From Brachionus koreanus (Eukaryota > Rotifera > Eurotatoria > Ploima > Brachionidae): a stretch of DNA of 29,347 bases. Below, one piece after another: positions 17,326 through 25,860 of the stretch. The number at the start of each line of letters is the position of its first letter. The first letter of the stretch is position 1. The notes beneath the pieces were generated by a model that was not told the DNA's origin, did no database searches, and saw nothing but the letters and a program-made list of their open reading frames with translations. The DNA is taken from positions 114,521-143,867 of the forward strand of contig PJRA01000005.1 in NCBI GenBank assembly GCA_016987375.1, written 5' to 3'. The position numbers and the translations under genes are program-made.

Positions 17326-18955
17326 ATTTATTCTTTAGGTATTTAACCATTTTGTCACGTCAAACATGCTTCAGCCCGTTAACGTGATAATAATCCAAAA
17401 CAATAGTGATGAGATGTTGTGGAATCACTGCTTATTCATCGTTTTTTTTATTAAAGTATAATTTATGATCTATAATCTTGAAAGGCAGCTCAGTTTCTCC
17501 ATACACTATTCTGTTGAAAATAGATTGTAGATATGGGTCCTTTTTCTGTTCTTTTTCCATATCTAATCCGGAAAATGGGCTTACATCACGTAAAATTAGT
17601 AAATCTTTTTCTTCATTGTTTCTTGAATTCGAATGGTTTTGTCTTGATAAATAATATGCGTTTGCATTAGCTTGTCCTTTCTTGTATTTGATATCAAAGT
17701 CGAATTCATATAGGCGTAAAGCCCATCTGACTAGTCTTGGGCTCGTAGCATCCATGAGTCATTTCAACGATTGATGATCTGTTTCAATCGTAAAGTGGGA
17801 TCCTATTATATATGGTCTGAACTGCTCGCAAGCCCATATAATTGCCAGCGCTTCTTTTTCCGTTAAGTGCCATTTCCTCTCCCCCGGTTGCAGGGTCCTA
17901 CTTATATACATGATTACATGTTCAACTCCCTCTATTTCTTGACACAAGACGGCTCCTAATCCCTTTTCAGACGCATCACACTGGATTTTAAAAGGATATG
18001 AAAAATCTAGATATTTTAGTAATGGCTCACTAGTTAAAAGTTCTTTTAGGAGCCGAAAAATCACCTGGTGGTTCTTTTCCCAACGAAAATTAAAATCGTC
18101 CCTAGTCAATTCATATAAGTCCGCTGTAAGTTTGGCATAGTCCTTAACAAAGCGCCGATAATAACCAGCAAGACCCAAGAAACTTCTGAGCTCATTCTTG
18201 TCTTTAGGAGTTTTTACTTTCCTTATGGCTTCAACTTTTCTAGGGTCAGGACTAACTCCCTTTTCTGAAACTCTGTGTCCTAAATAGGTCAACTCTTTAC
18301 GAAAGAAAGAACATTTTGATCCCTTTATTCTTAGATTTGCTTCACGTATTCTTTTAAAGACCAAATTTAAATGGTTTATGTGTTCTTCAAAAGACTTGGA
18401 AAAAATTATAACATCATCTAAGTACACTAGACAGCAAAACCATTTTAAACTTCCTAAAGCTGCATCCATATACCTTTGGAAGGTAGCAGGTGAGTTTGAA
18501 AGTCCAAATGGCATAACCAAAAATTCATAAAGTCCACAATGACTTATAAACGCAGTTTTTTCACTATCTGCCTCAGCCATCGGAATTTGCCAGTATCCCG
18601 ACGTTAAATCTAGTGTAGAGAAGTATTTGGCTTTACCCAAAGAGTCCAAACAGTCATCTATCCTAGGTAGAGGATAAACATCCCTTTTTGTTATTTTATT
18701 TAATTCCCTATAATCAACACAAAACCTAACACTCCCGTCATTCTTGTTAACCAGAACAACAGGAGCAGCCCACGGACTTTTTGACGGTTGAATGACCCCG
18801 TCATTTAACATGTCCTTAATATGCTCCTCAATAATTCCCTTCTCTTTGACACTTGTCCTACGAGGAGGGCAACTTTTCGGAAAGTTATTCCCCGTATTTA
18901 TTGAATGAGCCACTTCCTTAGCTTTTCCTGGTTTGGTCAATTTTTTTGAAAACAA
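17326..18955 (-). pseudogene. Element C reverse transcriptase, RNase H and integrase zinc finger
   Basis: [52 protein letters not shown] (catalytic Asp), [16 protein letters not shown] (catalytic LDD). RNase [37 protein letters not shown], with all acidic residues present. A TGA (17756-17758) stands where Trp follows SLK, and the same frame then continues LMDATSPRLVRWALRLYEFD and NANAYYLSR (usually ADALSR). After a stop at 17432, VIPQHLITIVLDYYHVNGLK and the following KMVKYLKNK give the two histidines of the integrase HHCC finger. The C-C part and the catalytic core are deleted at about 17330. Confidence 0.9.
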
Positions 18956-19797
18956 ATCTTTATTTTTATTAAAAATTCTTTTAAACTGTTAATTTGATTT
19001 GGGATTAGATCAACCCCCTCTAAGTCTATTCCTTCTGGAAGCTCTTCCTGAATCTTATCTATGAACTCTTGGGAGTCTTGCATCTTATTTCCTACACTTT
19101 GATCGGTACTAAAATTGACATTCAGAAACTTGAAATGCTTTTTATTAAAGTTTTCTAAGTGTTCAACAATTGTTCCTTTTGGTAAACTCACCGTTTTCTT
19201 AGAAAGATTAGAAATATCTAACTTTATTTCATCCTGATACTCAATAATACCTTTAGCAACAAAAAGACCAAATTTTTCCACTAGATAAGGATTATTTTTA
19301 ACAAAAACATTGTTCCAAAAGGTTTTATTGGGTTTGGTAATTGTAACGTAGGAAGAGAATGGTGGTAAAAATATGTCTTCCATAGTGTACAAGTAGAAAT
19401 TTTTTCTTTCCAATTTTATTGGATCGTAAAAATCATGATCAGGATCAATACTTATTATTTTTGTTCTAGGTCTTATGGCTACATCGTATTTGAGAATAAA
19501 ATCCATTCCTAGAATGCAGTCATAAGGAAGCTCTTCAACTACATAAAATTCGACTACATAACTGTCACTATGTATTTGGATAGGGAACTCAACCTTCTCA
19601 GTTGTAACTATCTTAGAATTGTTACCAACAATGATGTCACGTGGTTGCTTTAGAGGAATTCTAAATATTTCTGATCCTAAGTTCTCTAAAAAAGAGTTCC
19701 TAACATAATTTTTACTAGCACCTGTGTCTAGGCAATTCTTAATTCTAGTGCCAAAAATTTCTGCAGGGATCTATAACAAAGTGTCTTCCCTTAAGCT
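18937..19797 (-). pseudogene. Element C aspartic protease and linker to RT
   Basis: In the same frame as gag, after its TAA and a TAG at 19771-19773, the sequence reads IKNCLDTGASKNYVRNSFL (active-site DTGAS) and YDCILGMDFILKYDV (conserved ILGMDF). The linker then continues to [14 protein letters not shown] at 18937. The RT frame overlaps this end in another phase ([15 protein letters not shown] from 18955), so a one-base indel in an A-rich run near 18945 broke a once-continuous pol. Confidence 0.85.
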
Positions 19798-19809
19798 TAT
19801 ATTCAAAGA

Positions 19810-21063
19810 TTAATGAACAATTAAACTAATGTTATCGTCCTCTTGAGAATTTTCTGAGGATAGCGGGAAAAAGAGGTGGGAAAAAGGAGAGTGGTAAAGA
19901 CATGGGTCATAAAAAGAATACGAGCAGAGTTTATGTATGTTTATTAAAGAATCATCATTTTTATCGTTATTTAAATTATTATCATTGTTGACAGGATGTA
20001 TATTTGAAGCGTTTCCGCTCTGAGACTTTAGGTTCTGATTGCTCAGGTTTATTCGAGCTAGAGTTGCACAATCGCGTCTTAGATGTCCCACCTGATTGCA
20101 AAAATAGCATCTCTTATTAAAATTCTTACCTTGATGGTTCCACTTCTTGCTTTGTTGATTTTTGAATTTGGGTCGATTCGATTTGGATTTCAGAAAATTG
20201 TCTATTGAATTTTGGTTGACTTGGTTCGGGTTCGGTAAGTTTGATATCACCTCTTTTCTTAATTCTTTTTGAATTCGGTCGCAATTTGATTTGATACTTT
20301 TATCGATTTGATCGAGTAACGTAGTTAGAATTGTTGTCGGAATTGACGGGTCATCAGTTGTTATTGGTTCTTGTTTCGTTTTTAGGTCATTTTGGGACGC
20401 AACCATTAGCTTATCTTTTTTGTCCTTGATTGCAACTTTACCAATACCTTCTATCTCGTATTGCTTAGTATATTTTAGAGCCTTGGCCATGTTGACTGGA
20501 TTACGCCCTCTTACGCGCTTCCTAATCTCAGGGTGAAGAGCTCCAATAAAATGTGAGACGCTGAGTCTTTCCCTGTTAGCGATATCCAGACCTGGATAAG
20601 CCTTTTGCACCATGGCTTTGATTTTAAGGCCAAACAAGTTGATATCTTCATCAGGCTTAATTTTAATCTTGCTGAGCTCCAAGAGCTGCTTGTCAGGTGT
20701 TTGGTTGTCGAACACCTGTTTTAATTCGTGTATGATCTTCACAAATGAGTCTATTTGGTTAGGAAGAAGACTATCAATCAATTGGCGTGCTCGCCCACCC
20801 AAGAAAGAAATCAGCAACCTAATTTTGTACGGCTCATTATTTAGCCCAAAAGTCCGTGTATTAAATTCATGCAGCCATTGTGTCAAATCTTCTTCTTCGC
20901 TCCCCGCAAACGTTCGCATTGATATTTGCGGTGGTAAACGAATCGCGTTTGGATTGGGAACGACAGGCGGCGCGTCAACCATTCGTATTTTTTTTGGCAA
21001 CAGCTGAAGTTGACTGTTCCTCCCGTTGGGCACCAAATTGTTGCCGGGTAGTTGGTCTTCCAC
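19810..21063 (-). pseudogene. Element C gag with zinc knuckle
   Basis: 417 codons. Seen: PPQISMRTFAGSEEEDLTQW (start of the retrotransposon gag fold), a helical capsid-like region through HPEIRKRVRGRNPVNMAKAL, and one zinc knuckle CYFCNQVGHLRRDC (CX2CX4HX4C) preceded by a basic stretch. The longest frame begins inside the LTR (MEDQLPGN) and reads through the primer binding site (NLVPNG). MVDAPPVVPNP, 27 codons later, is the other candidate start. The frame itself is intact. A TAA separates it from the protease in the same frame, so pol would need readthrough, unless the TAA is a mutation. Confidence 0.85.
21018..21035 (-). promoter_or_regulatory. Primer binding site of element C
   Basis: Minus strand TGGTGCCCAACGGGAGGA begins 3 bases inside the 5' LTR. 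TGG at the start pairs with the CCA end of a tRNA primer. The exact tRNA was not identified. Confidence 0.75.
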
Positions 21064-21290
21064 GTTTGGTTAAAATTTGTTAGCACAAAAATAGGATTGA
21101 ATAAAAGATAAAGTCCTTGAAAAATGCTTTATTTAACTCGCACAAAAAAGAAAGATACACTCTTAGCTTATTCTTATTCGCATTTATATTCCGTTTGATT
21201 ACTCCTTGGCGCTAATTAGATAGAATAATAAGCTCTTAGCAACAATATAATAACAAATAATATTTAAGTAGCGAATGATAAGCAATTAGG
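21039..21290 (-). repeat. 5' LTR of element C, truncated by 12 bases
   Basis: Matches the other LTR at 248 of 252 positions. It lacks the last 12 bases (CGCGCAACAACA on the plus strand), which include the CA terminus that integrase needs. Directly after it comes AACGCTACAAATATGGTACA and then the exact copy of the left flank. Confidence 0.85.
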
Positions 21291-21322
21291 AACGCTACAA
21301 ATATGGTACAAACATTAGGTTC
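21291..21322 (+). repeat. Filler and target duplication beside element C, right copy
   Basis: AACGCTACAAATATGGTACA precedes AACATTAGGTTC (21311-21322), which is identical to 16066-16077. The filler resembles the left flank (GAGCGCTGCAACATT) with an internal near-repeat (CGCTACAAA / ATGGTACAAA). This points to repair synthesis rather than a clean integration. Confidence 0.65.
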
Positions 21323-22090
21323 TATGGATACCGAGCTGACGAGCCGTTGCCGATACTGGGCAAGTTAAGATGCCGGGTTAAACGTGGTCGAGCGGAGGCG
21401 GCAGCGGGATTTGTGGTTGATTTAAACACAATCAAGCTAATGGAAGAGGTGCGCGTGGTCAGCGAGAAGAAGGTTCGACTAAATTTGAGTCAGCTGATCG
21501 AAGAGCGGATCAAGGCGATCAAGGTGTGGTTTCCAAAATTGTTCAGTTGCAAAATGGGTTGCATCATCACATCGAAGTGGATCCAACTGTGGCACCAAAA
21601 AGGCAACCACTGAGGCCAATAGCGTTCGCTTGGCGCGATGCGGTCGAAGAGGAGATCAGCAATCAGATCAAGGAGAAGATCATGCACAAGCTAGGCGAGG
21701 ATGACGAAGTGCCCTAATGGATTTCAAGCTTGGTGGTAGTCGAGAAGAAGCAGGAGACACGGGTGGTGGGGAAGCCAAAGAAGGTCAAGATCATAATGAC
21801 ATGGGACAACAGATTGCTCAACAAGGCCATCAAGCGCAAGCGTTACCCGATGAAGAGCATCGACGACATCATCTACCTGGTCAATGGAGCGAAGGTCTTA
21901 TCCAAGCTCGACATCGTCAAGGCTTTCCATCAGGCCGAGTTGGATGAGGAGTCGAAAGAGCAGACGGCGTTGATCACGCTCGTGGGAACACTCATGTACA
22001 ATCGGTTGCACATGGGTATCTCGTGCGCATCAGAGATGTTAACAGAGCTCATCTGCACTATTCTCGAAACGGTGCCCGGGCCAGCTGAAC
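21323..22090 (+). pseudogene. Element B protease end and N-terminal reverse transcriptase
   Basis: Starts YGYRADEPLPILGKLRCRV, then VDLNTIKLMEEVRVVSEKKV. A frameshift near 21520 moves to the frame 21526-21717 (VQLQNGLHHHIEVDPTVAPK, the H.I..d..v.P..q..R pattern before RT). TAA at 21715-21717 interrupts the usual D.PW.SP motif. The same frame then reads WISSLVVVEKKQ, LNKAIKRKRYPMKSIDDII and VLSKLDIVKAFHQAEL (motif A, catalytic Asp kept). It ends with a frameshift at about 22080. Confidence 0.8.
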
Positions 22091-22947
22091 ATGACTGACT
22101 ACATTTTGGTGTTTGGAGCATCGGAAGAGGAACATCACGAGAATCTCATGCGTGTGTTAGAAACATTGGAGCAGGCTGGCATCACTCTAAATGTGGACAA
22201 GTGTGAGCTGTACAAGAAGGAGCTCACATTCTTCGGACTACGATTATCCGAAAAAGTCATCGCACCAACTCAGAATCGAGTCGAGGCATTAAGGAACGCA
22301 AAGCCGCCGGCAGACGCGAGCCAGTGCAGAAGCTTTTTGGGCATGGTGCAGTACGGCGGCCGATTCATCCAGGGCTTGTCAACGTTGGCAGAGCCATTGT
22401 GGACTGCTGTCAAGGCAGAGAGAAGGAGCTGGGGCGAACGGGAGCAGCAAGCCTTCGATCAAGTAAAGGCAACCATTTCAGAAAAATGTTTTTCGTATTT
22501 CAAAAAAGACTGGAGGGCCAGATTGGTGGTGGATACGAGTCCAGAGGGGGTCGGCGGTGAGCTAACACAAGTCAACCCAAACGACGAGAACGACAGGCGC
22601 GTGGTTTGCTGTGCCTCTCGACTCTTGTCGGAGACCGAGCAGTAATACAGCCAGTGCGAGAAGGAGGCGCTAGCGGCAGTTTGGGAGTGCGAGCGTTTCT
22701 GGATATACCTGTTTGGGCTACATTTCACACAGGTAACCGACAACAGGGCCGTGCAGCTGATCTTTGGGAACGCGGCATCGAGACCACCGGCACGCATTGA
22801 GCGATGGGGCCTTCGCCTGTCACAGTTTGACTTCACTATCGAGCACCAACCAGGAAAGACCAACGTGGCAGATTACTTTTCTCGCCGGCCAGTGGGACCA
22901 GCACCGACAAGGGACTCGAGGAAGAGAGCGAGGTGGAGTAGTTAATC
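22091..22947 (+). pseudogene. Element B reverse transcriptase C-terminus and RNase H
   Basis: Motif C reads NMTDYILVFGASEEEHHENL, where the second catalytic Asp of the xxDD box is Tyr. This should abolish polymerase activity. It continues ITLNVDKCELYKKELTFFGL and CRSFLGMVQYGGRFI. RNase H follows: RARLVVDTSPEGVGGEL, then a TAA at 22643-22645, CEKEALAAVWECERF and QVTDNRAVQLIF, ending with the connection-type signature FDFTIEHQPGKTNVADYFSR. The acidic RNase H residues are present. Confidence 0.85.
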
Positions 22948-22950
22948 AAC

Positions 22951-23450
22951 ATGGTTGTAGTCAGTGCTCTGCCAAAAGAAATCACTAAAAAGGAGGTGGC
23001 TGAGGCAACAGCAGCTGACAAGCAGCTACAACTTCTACGCAAGCTCATCAGCCAGCCGGCAGGGCGGCTACCAAAGGAGCTTGCCGAGTTCGAGCACGTC
23101 ATCAGAGAAATCAGCGAAGCCCAAGTTGGAGTCATGCTACGTGGGAGTCGAGTCATCATAGCAAGCAAGCTGAGAGGGGCAATTGTAACACTGGCGCACC
23201 GTGGTTATCAAGGAGTGGTCAAGACGAAGGCGCTGATTCGGGCAAGAGATTGGTTCCCAGGGATCGACAAAAGAGGAGAGCAGGAGGTCCCACAATGTCA
23301 TCTGTGTCAGGCGGTGGCACCGTATCAAGCCTTCGAGCCGCTCAGGGCATCTCCATGCCCAAATGGACCATAGGAGCGTGTGGCCGGAGACTTTTTCGGA
23401 CCATTGGCGAACGGCAAGTTCTGGTTTGTAAAGAGCGTATAAGAAAAATC
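22951..23450 (+). pseudogene. Element B integrase N-terminus, truncated
   Basis: 140 codons to 23373 with KEVAEATAADKQLQLLRKLI, AHRGYQGVVKTKALIRARDW and CHLCQAVAPYQAFEPL. This is the HHCC zinc-finger domain, but the second His of H..GH is Tyr (HRGYQG). After a stop the sequence continues ERVAGDFFGPLANGKFWFVK (start of the catalytic core, first Asp in GDFFGP) and then breaks off at about 23445. The rest of the core and the C-terminal domain are missing. Confidence 0.8.
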
Positions 23451-23463
23451 CAAGTAATCCGAG

Positions 23464-24060
23464 ATGGAAAAGGAAAATTCTGAATAATGAAACTGAGACG
23501 GAATCAACGAGTTCCACGGCTGAGACAACCGAAAACGAAAAAATCCCAGGGTCCGTAACATTACGGTCATAGGTGGAGATAGAGGGAAGACCGCGGACAC
23601 ATTAGAACTGTTCATCAATAAACAAATAATACGGCAAGATTTGGATAGTAGACTGAGAATCGTCGACTATCTGAAAGTCCCAGAAATGTGAAAAGAGCAC
23701 GACGGAGCCACCTACATCGCGTTCTGTCGTATGGATCGAACTGACCGACACAATGACGCAATTGGATTTTTTAATACCCTCACCTTTGAGTACCGAAAGC
23801 TCCTTGCCAAATTAAACGATATTGAATCGGGAGCCGCACAGTAATCGACGAAAACTCTCGTAGGCGAGGATCACAAACCAAACTTTGGAGTCTCAAGAGC
23901 GGCTCATTGCCCATATTGAGCGGCGTCTTAATGAAAAAAAGGGGAAGAGACAGGCGGCCGAAGATGAATTGAGAGAAGCGAGAGAAACTATCCGTCATCT
24001 TGAGGACACTCGAAGGAGCTGAAGGAAGTTCGAGGCATCTACGAACCGTCGGGATAAACA
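23464..24060 (+). pseudogene. Unrecognised ORF after truncated integrase: acidic start, globular part, coiled coil
   Basis: Begins ATG at 23464 (MEKENSE, stops, then NNETETESTSSTAETTENEK). Another frame from about 23557 reads NITVIGGDRGKTADTLELFI, VDYLKVPEM, a stop, and DRHNDAIGFFNTLTFEYRKL. From about 23878 a third frame gives a clear coiled coil: ESQERLIAHIERRLNEKK then KRQAAEDELREARETIRHLE. GC content matches element B. An acidic start plus a coiled coil could be the gag N-terminus of a B-like element joined here by recombination, or an extra (env-position) ORF. I do not recognise the globular part. GGDRGKT resembles but does not fit a Walker A loop. Confidence 0.45.
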
Positions 24061-24115
24061 AATTTTTGTAGGATCTTTTATTTTTACTAATTCTTTTTAA
24101 ATTGTAATTTTCCTT

Positions 24116-24127
24116 GTGGGGGAGGTA
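24116..24127 (+). other. Polypurine tract before the terminal LTR
   Basis: GTGGGGGAGGTA stands directly before TGTTGTAGTTC. A G-rich purine tract next to a TG start is the plus-strand primer site of LTR retrotransposons. Confidence 0.65.
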
Positions 24128-24394
24128 TGTTGTAGTTCTCTAAATAATTACAATACCGACTCTAGTCAATATATATGTCTATAATTTCACAGTGCAATAC
24201 TTTGATCTCATGCGTTTAGCAGATCACTAGTATATTAGACAAGAGCTCACTTTCTATCTTGTTATAATTTTCTTTGTATTTTTCTTTATTTTTTGTATGT
24301 GGCTAGAAGTGGCCAATTATTATAATTTAATAGATATATTTAAATAAGAAATAGATTTCTTTATTATTATTATTATTTAAGGGCTTAAGTAACA
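24128..24394 (+). repeat. Probable 3' LTR of element B (about 267 bp)
   Basis: It begins TGTTGTAGTTCTC after the polypurine tract and probably ends CTTAAGTAACA at 24394, giving TGTT...AACA ends. A TATATATG stretch near 24170 could be the promoter TATA box. No second copy is in the window, so the right boundary is inferred from the terminal motif only. A TTA/ATT microsatellite (about 24359-24378) lies near its end. Confidence 0.5.
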
Positions 24395-24813
24395 GACCGA
24401 ATTAAGTAGGAGACAAGTAAATCCTTTAAGTTATAGCTCCTTAAAAAATTTAATTTAGTTAAAATATTATTTGATGGAATCAAAAGTTAATATAAATACT
24501 TAGTGGTTTATAAAGTGACTAAGTGTTAGCGTGCTCTGACTGCAGTTATGACTTAGCTACATTTAAATAAGGCTAATAAGAGAGAAAGATTAAGAGATGA
24601 CAAAACTGGTGTATTAACAGTAAGACTGTAAGACTCGTTTTCATTTATTGTTAACAAAATTAAAATTAATATTTGAAAATAAATTTAATAATTTAGCTTT
24701 ATAGTGAAAATTATTTTTTACACTTTAAATTTGATAATTTTTTTATGCTTTCATTTTCGAAATTATATTATTTGGTTAATTTATTAATTTCATGTATATA
24801 ATAGTTATTATCT
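24395..24813. other. AT-rich stretch, no gene seen
   Basis: Only short frames. The segment 24395-24660 has more mixed composition (for example GTGTTAGCGTGCTCTGACTG), but no domain is visible. Confidence 0.5.
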
Positions 24814-24957
24814 TAAAGATTGCTCGTTGGTAAAGTTTTTATCTCCATTTTCTAGACCAAATGGATAAAGTGAACCATCCAGGTATTGGACTAATGCTAT
24901 GATTATCAATATTTTAGACTTCATTGAAATAAAATTGTTCCTATTTTAATTTTAAAG
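24814..24957 (-). pseudogene. Duplicated 5' end of the NIDO/AMOP/VWD gene (37 codons plus leader)
   Basis: Aligns without gaps to 29203-29346 at an offset of 4389 bases, with three substitutions. The minus strand starts ATG at 24924 and encodes the signal peptide MKSKILIIIALVQYLDG and on to NGDKNFTNEQSL. It then leaves the homology exactly after codon 37, and two codons later meets stops. The 33 bases before the ATG are also shared. Two of the changes alter residues (Phe3Ser, Phe14Tyr). It may be the stump of a deleted tandem paralogue, or a first exon whose partner is elsewhere. Confidence 0.85.
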
Positions 24958-24958
24958 C

Positions 24959-25276
24959 AAATTTAATAAAATCGAATGAAGATAACATCTTATTTAAAAA
25001 ATTGTTGATGGAACATTTTAGTCCACCTTCTTCGAGATAAACATCTCCTAATTTAAAAAAGAAAATCTCGCAAGATCAGATATAAACTGATGATGACAAT
25101 GAAATTAGTATTAATTATAGATATTAACTAAAAAATTTGTTCATCTTAATTAAATCATATTTAATATTAGTATTTAGACAAAGAGATTTCACGAATACAC
25201 TAAGACAAAAATGAATGTTGGCTTAAGGCTGATCATTGCATATTAAAAAAGTAAATTTAGTATTAATATTTATTAA
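24959..25276. other. AT-rich stretch upstream of the duplicated fragment
   Basis: Since the window ends 34 bases upstream of the full gene's ATG, I cannot tell whether the duplication continues here. No ORF of normal complexity is seen. Confidence 0.5.
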
Positions 25277-25450
25277 TTTAACACTAGAAGCACCAATTTT
25301 TAAAAACTCAGTTTTTTTTGAATAGATTTTTCAAATAAATCAATATAAATTCTCTTTAAAAAATTTTATTACTTGGTTAGATTATTTTTTTTCTTAAATA
25401 TTTTTGAATAAAAAAAATACGAAAAAATACTTGGTGCTTCTAGTGTTAAA
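25277..25450. mobile_element. piggyBac-like MITE with TTAA target duplication (174 bp)
   Basis: Perfect 20-bp inverted ends TTTAACACTAGAAGCACCAA (25277-25296) and TTGGTGCTTCTAGTGTTAAA (25431-25450). TTAA at each end (25278-25281 and 25446-25449) is the target-site duplication typical of piggyBac. The inner terminal repeat CACTAGAAGCACCAA resembles the piggyBac CCCTAGAA start. The interior is pure AT-rich filler with no coding capacity. A lone identical end is at 12737-12756. Confidence 0.8.
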
Positions 25451-25536
25451 AAAATTAGTAATAAATAAAATTTTTCGCTAAAATATATTTTAATTTTAAG
25501 TCTTTTTGAAAGTATTGTATTTTAGTTTTTTTTATT

Positions 25537-25860
25537 TTAGGTTAACCTAAGATTTTTATTTTTATTTTAAAAATTTAATAAATTTTACAAAATTTAACCC
25601 AAAATTTTGTAATTTTACGTAAAATTAAGTAAGAAACGGTAAGCAATATTGAATTTTTTATTATATTTTCATAATTAAATTATTTCAATTTTATTGAAAA
25701 ATGTTCAATTTTTACATTTTTCTTACCAAAAACCTGATTTTTTGAGATGGTTTTACCAAAATTTACGTTTTTTAATGTAAGCTTACTTAATTTTACGTAA
25801 AATTATATGTTGCTACCAACTAAAGTTAACGTAGGATTACTTAAGCTTACGTAAGCTTTT
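25537..25860. repeat. Palindrome-rich fold-back region
   Basis: TTAGGTTAACCTAA (25537-25550) and AAGCTTACGTAAGCTT (25843-25858) are perfect palindromes at the two edges. Between them a 23-bp segment at 25611-25633, starting AATTTTACGTAAAATT, has an exact inverted copy at 25782-25804. The motif TTACGTAA recurs. It may be a fold-back MITE, but the outer ends are not clear inverted repeats of each other and no target duplication was found. Confidence 0.6.

Larger units (their letters stand above)
16078..21290 (-). mobile_element. Element C: Ty3/Gypsy retrotransposon nested in element B
   Basis: A 5.2-kb minus-strand element with near-identical LTRs (16078-16341 and 21039-21290), a primer binding site, gag with a zinc knuckle, protease, RT, RNase H, an integrase H2C2 finger and the integrase C-terminus. 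The coding part carries a TAA (19810), a TAG (19771), a frameshift near 18945, a TGA (17756) and a deletion of the integrase core near 17330, plus a decayed 3' tail. The LTRs differ at only 4 of 252 aligned positions, all within about 25 bases at one end. Few LTR differences with many coding lesions suggest that a defective copy was moved by proteins of a relative. Confidence 0.9.
15386..24394 (+). mobile_element. Element B: GC-rich Ty3/Gypsy retrotransposon interrupted by element C
   Basis: Plus-strand gag C-terminus, protease, RT, RNase H and integrase N-terminus in Gypsy order at 15386-16077 and 21323-23450. They are followed by an unrecognised ORF, a polypurine tract (24116-24127) and a probable 3' LTR (24128-24394). 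The protease reads across the C insertion: FERCNIRF before it and YGYRADEPLPILG after it. The 5' LTR and N-terminal gag are missing, and B starts abruptly next to element A. Codon and base composition are markedly GC-richer than the host. At least two frameshifts and four stops, plus a catalytic RT substitution, make it dead. Whether the last part (23464 onward) belongs to the same element is inferred from position only. Confidence 0.75.

Noticed and set aside
20612..21083. Plus-strand frames of 67-131 codons
   Set aside because: They are antisense shadows of the element C gag and its LTR.
23564..23590. Walker A nucleotide-binding loop (GGDRGKT)
   Set aside because: The spacing does not fit GxxxxGK[S/T], and no Walker B motif follows.
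25085..25110. CTGATGA followed by GAAA, resembling a hammerhead ribozyme core
   Set aside because: The bases between the two motifs (TGACAAT) cannot form stem II, and no flanking stems I and III could be paired.
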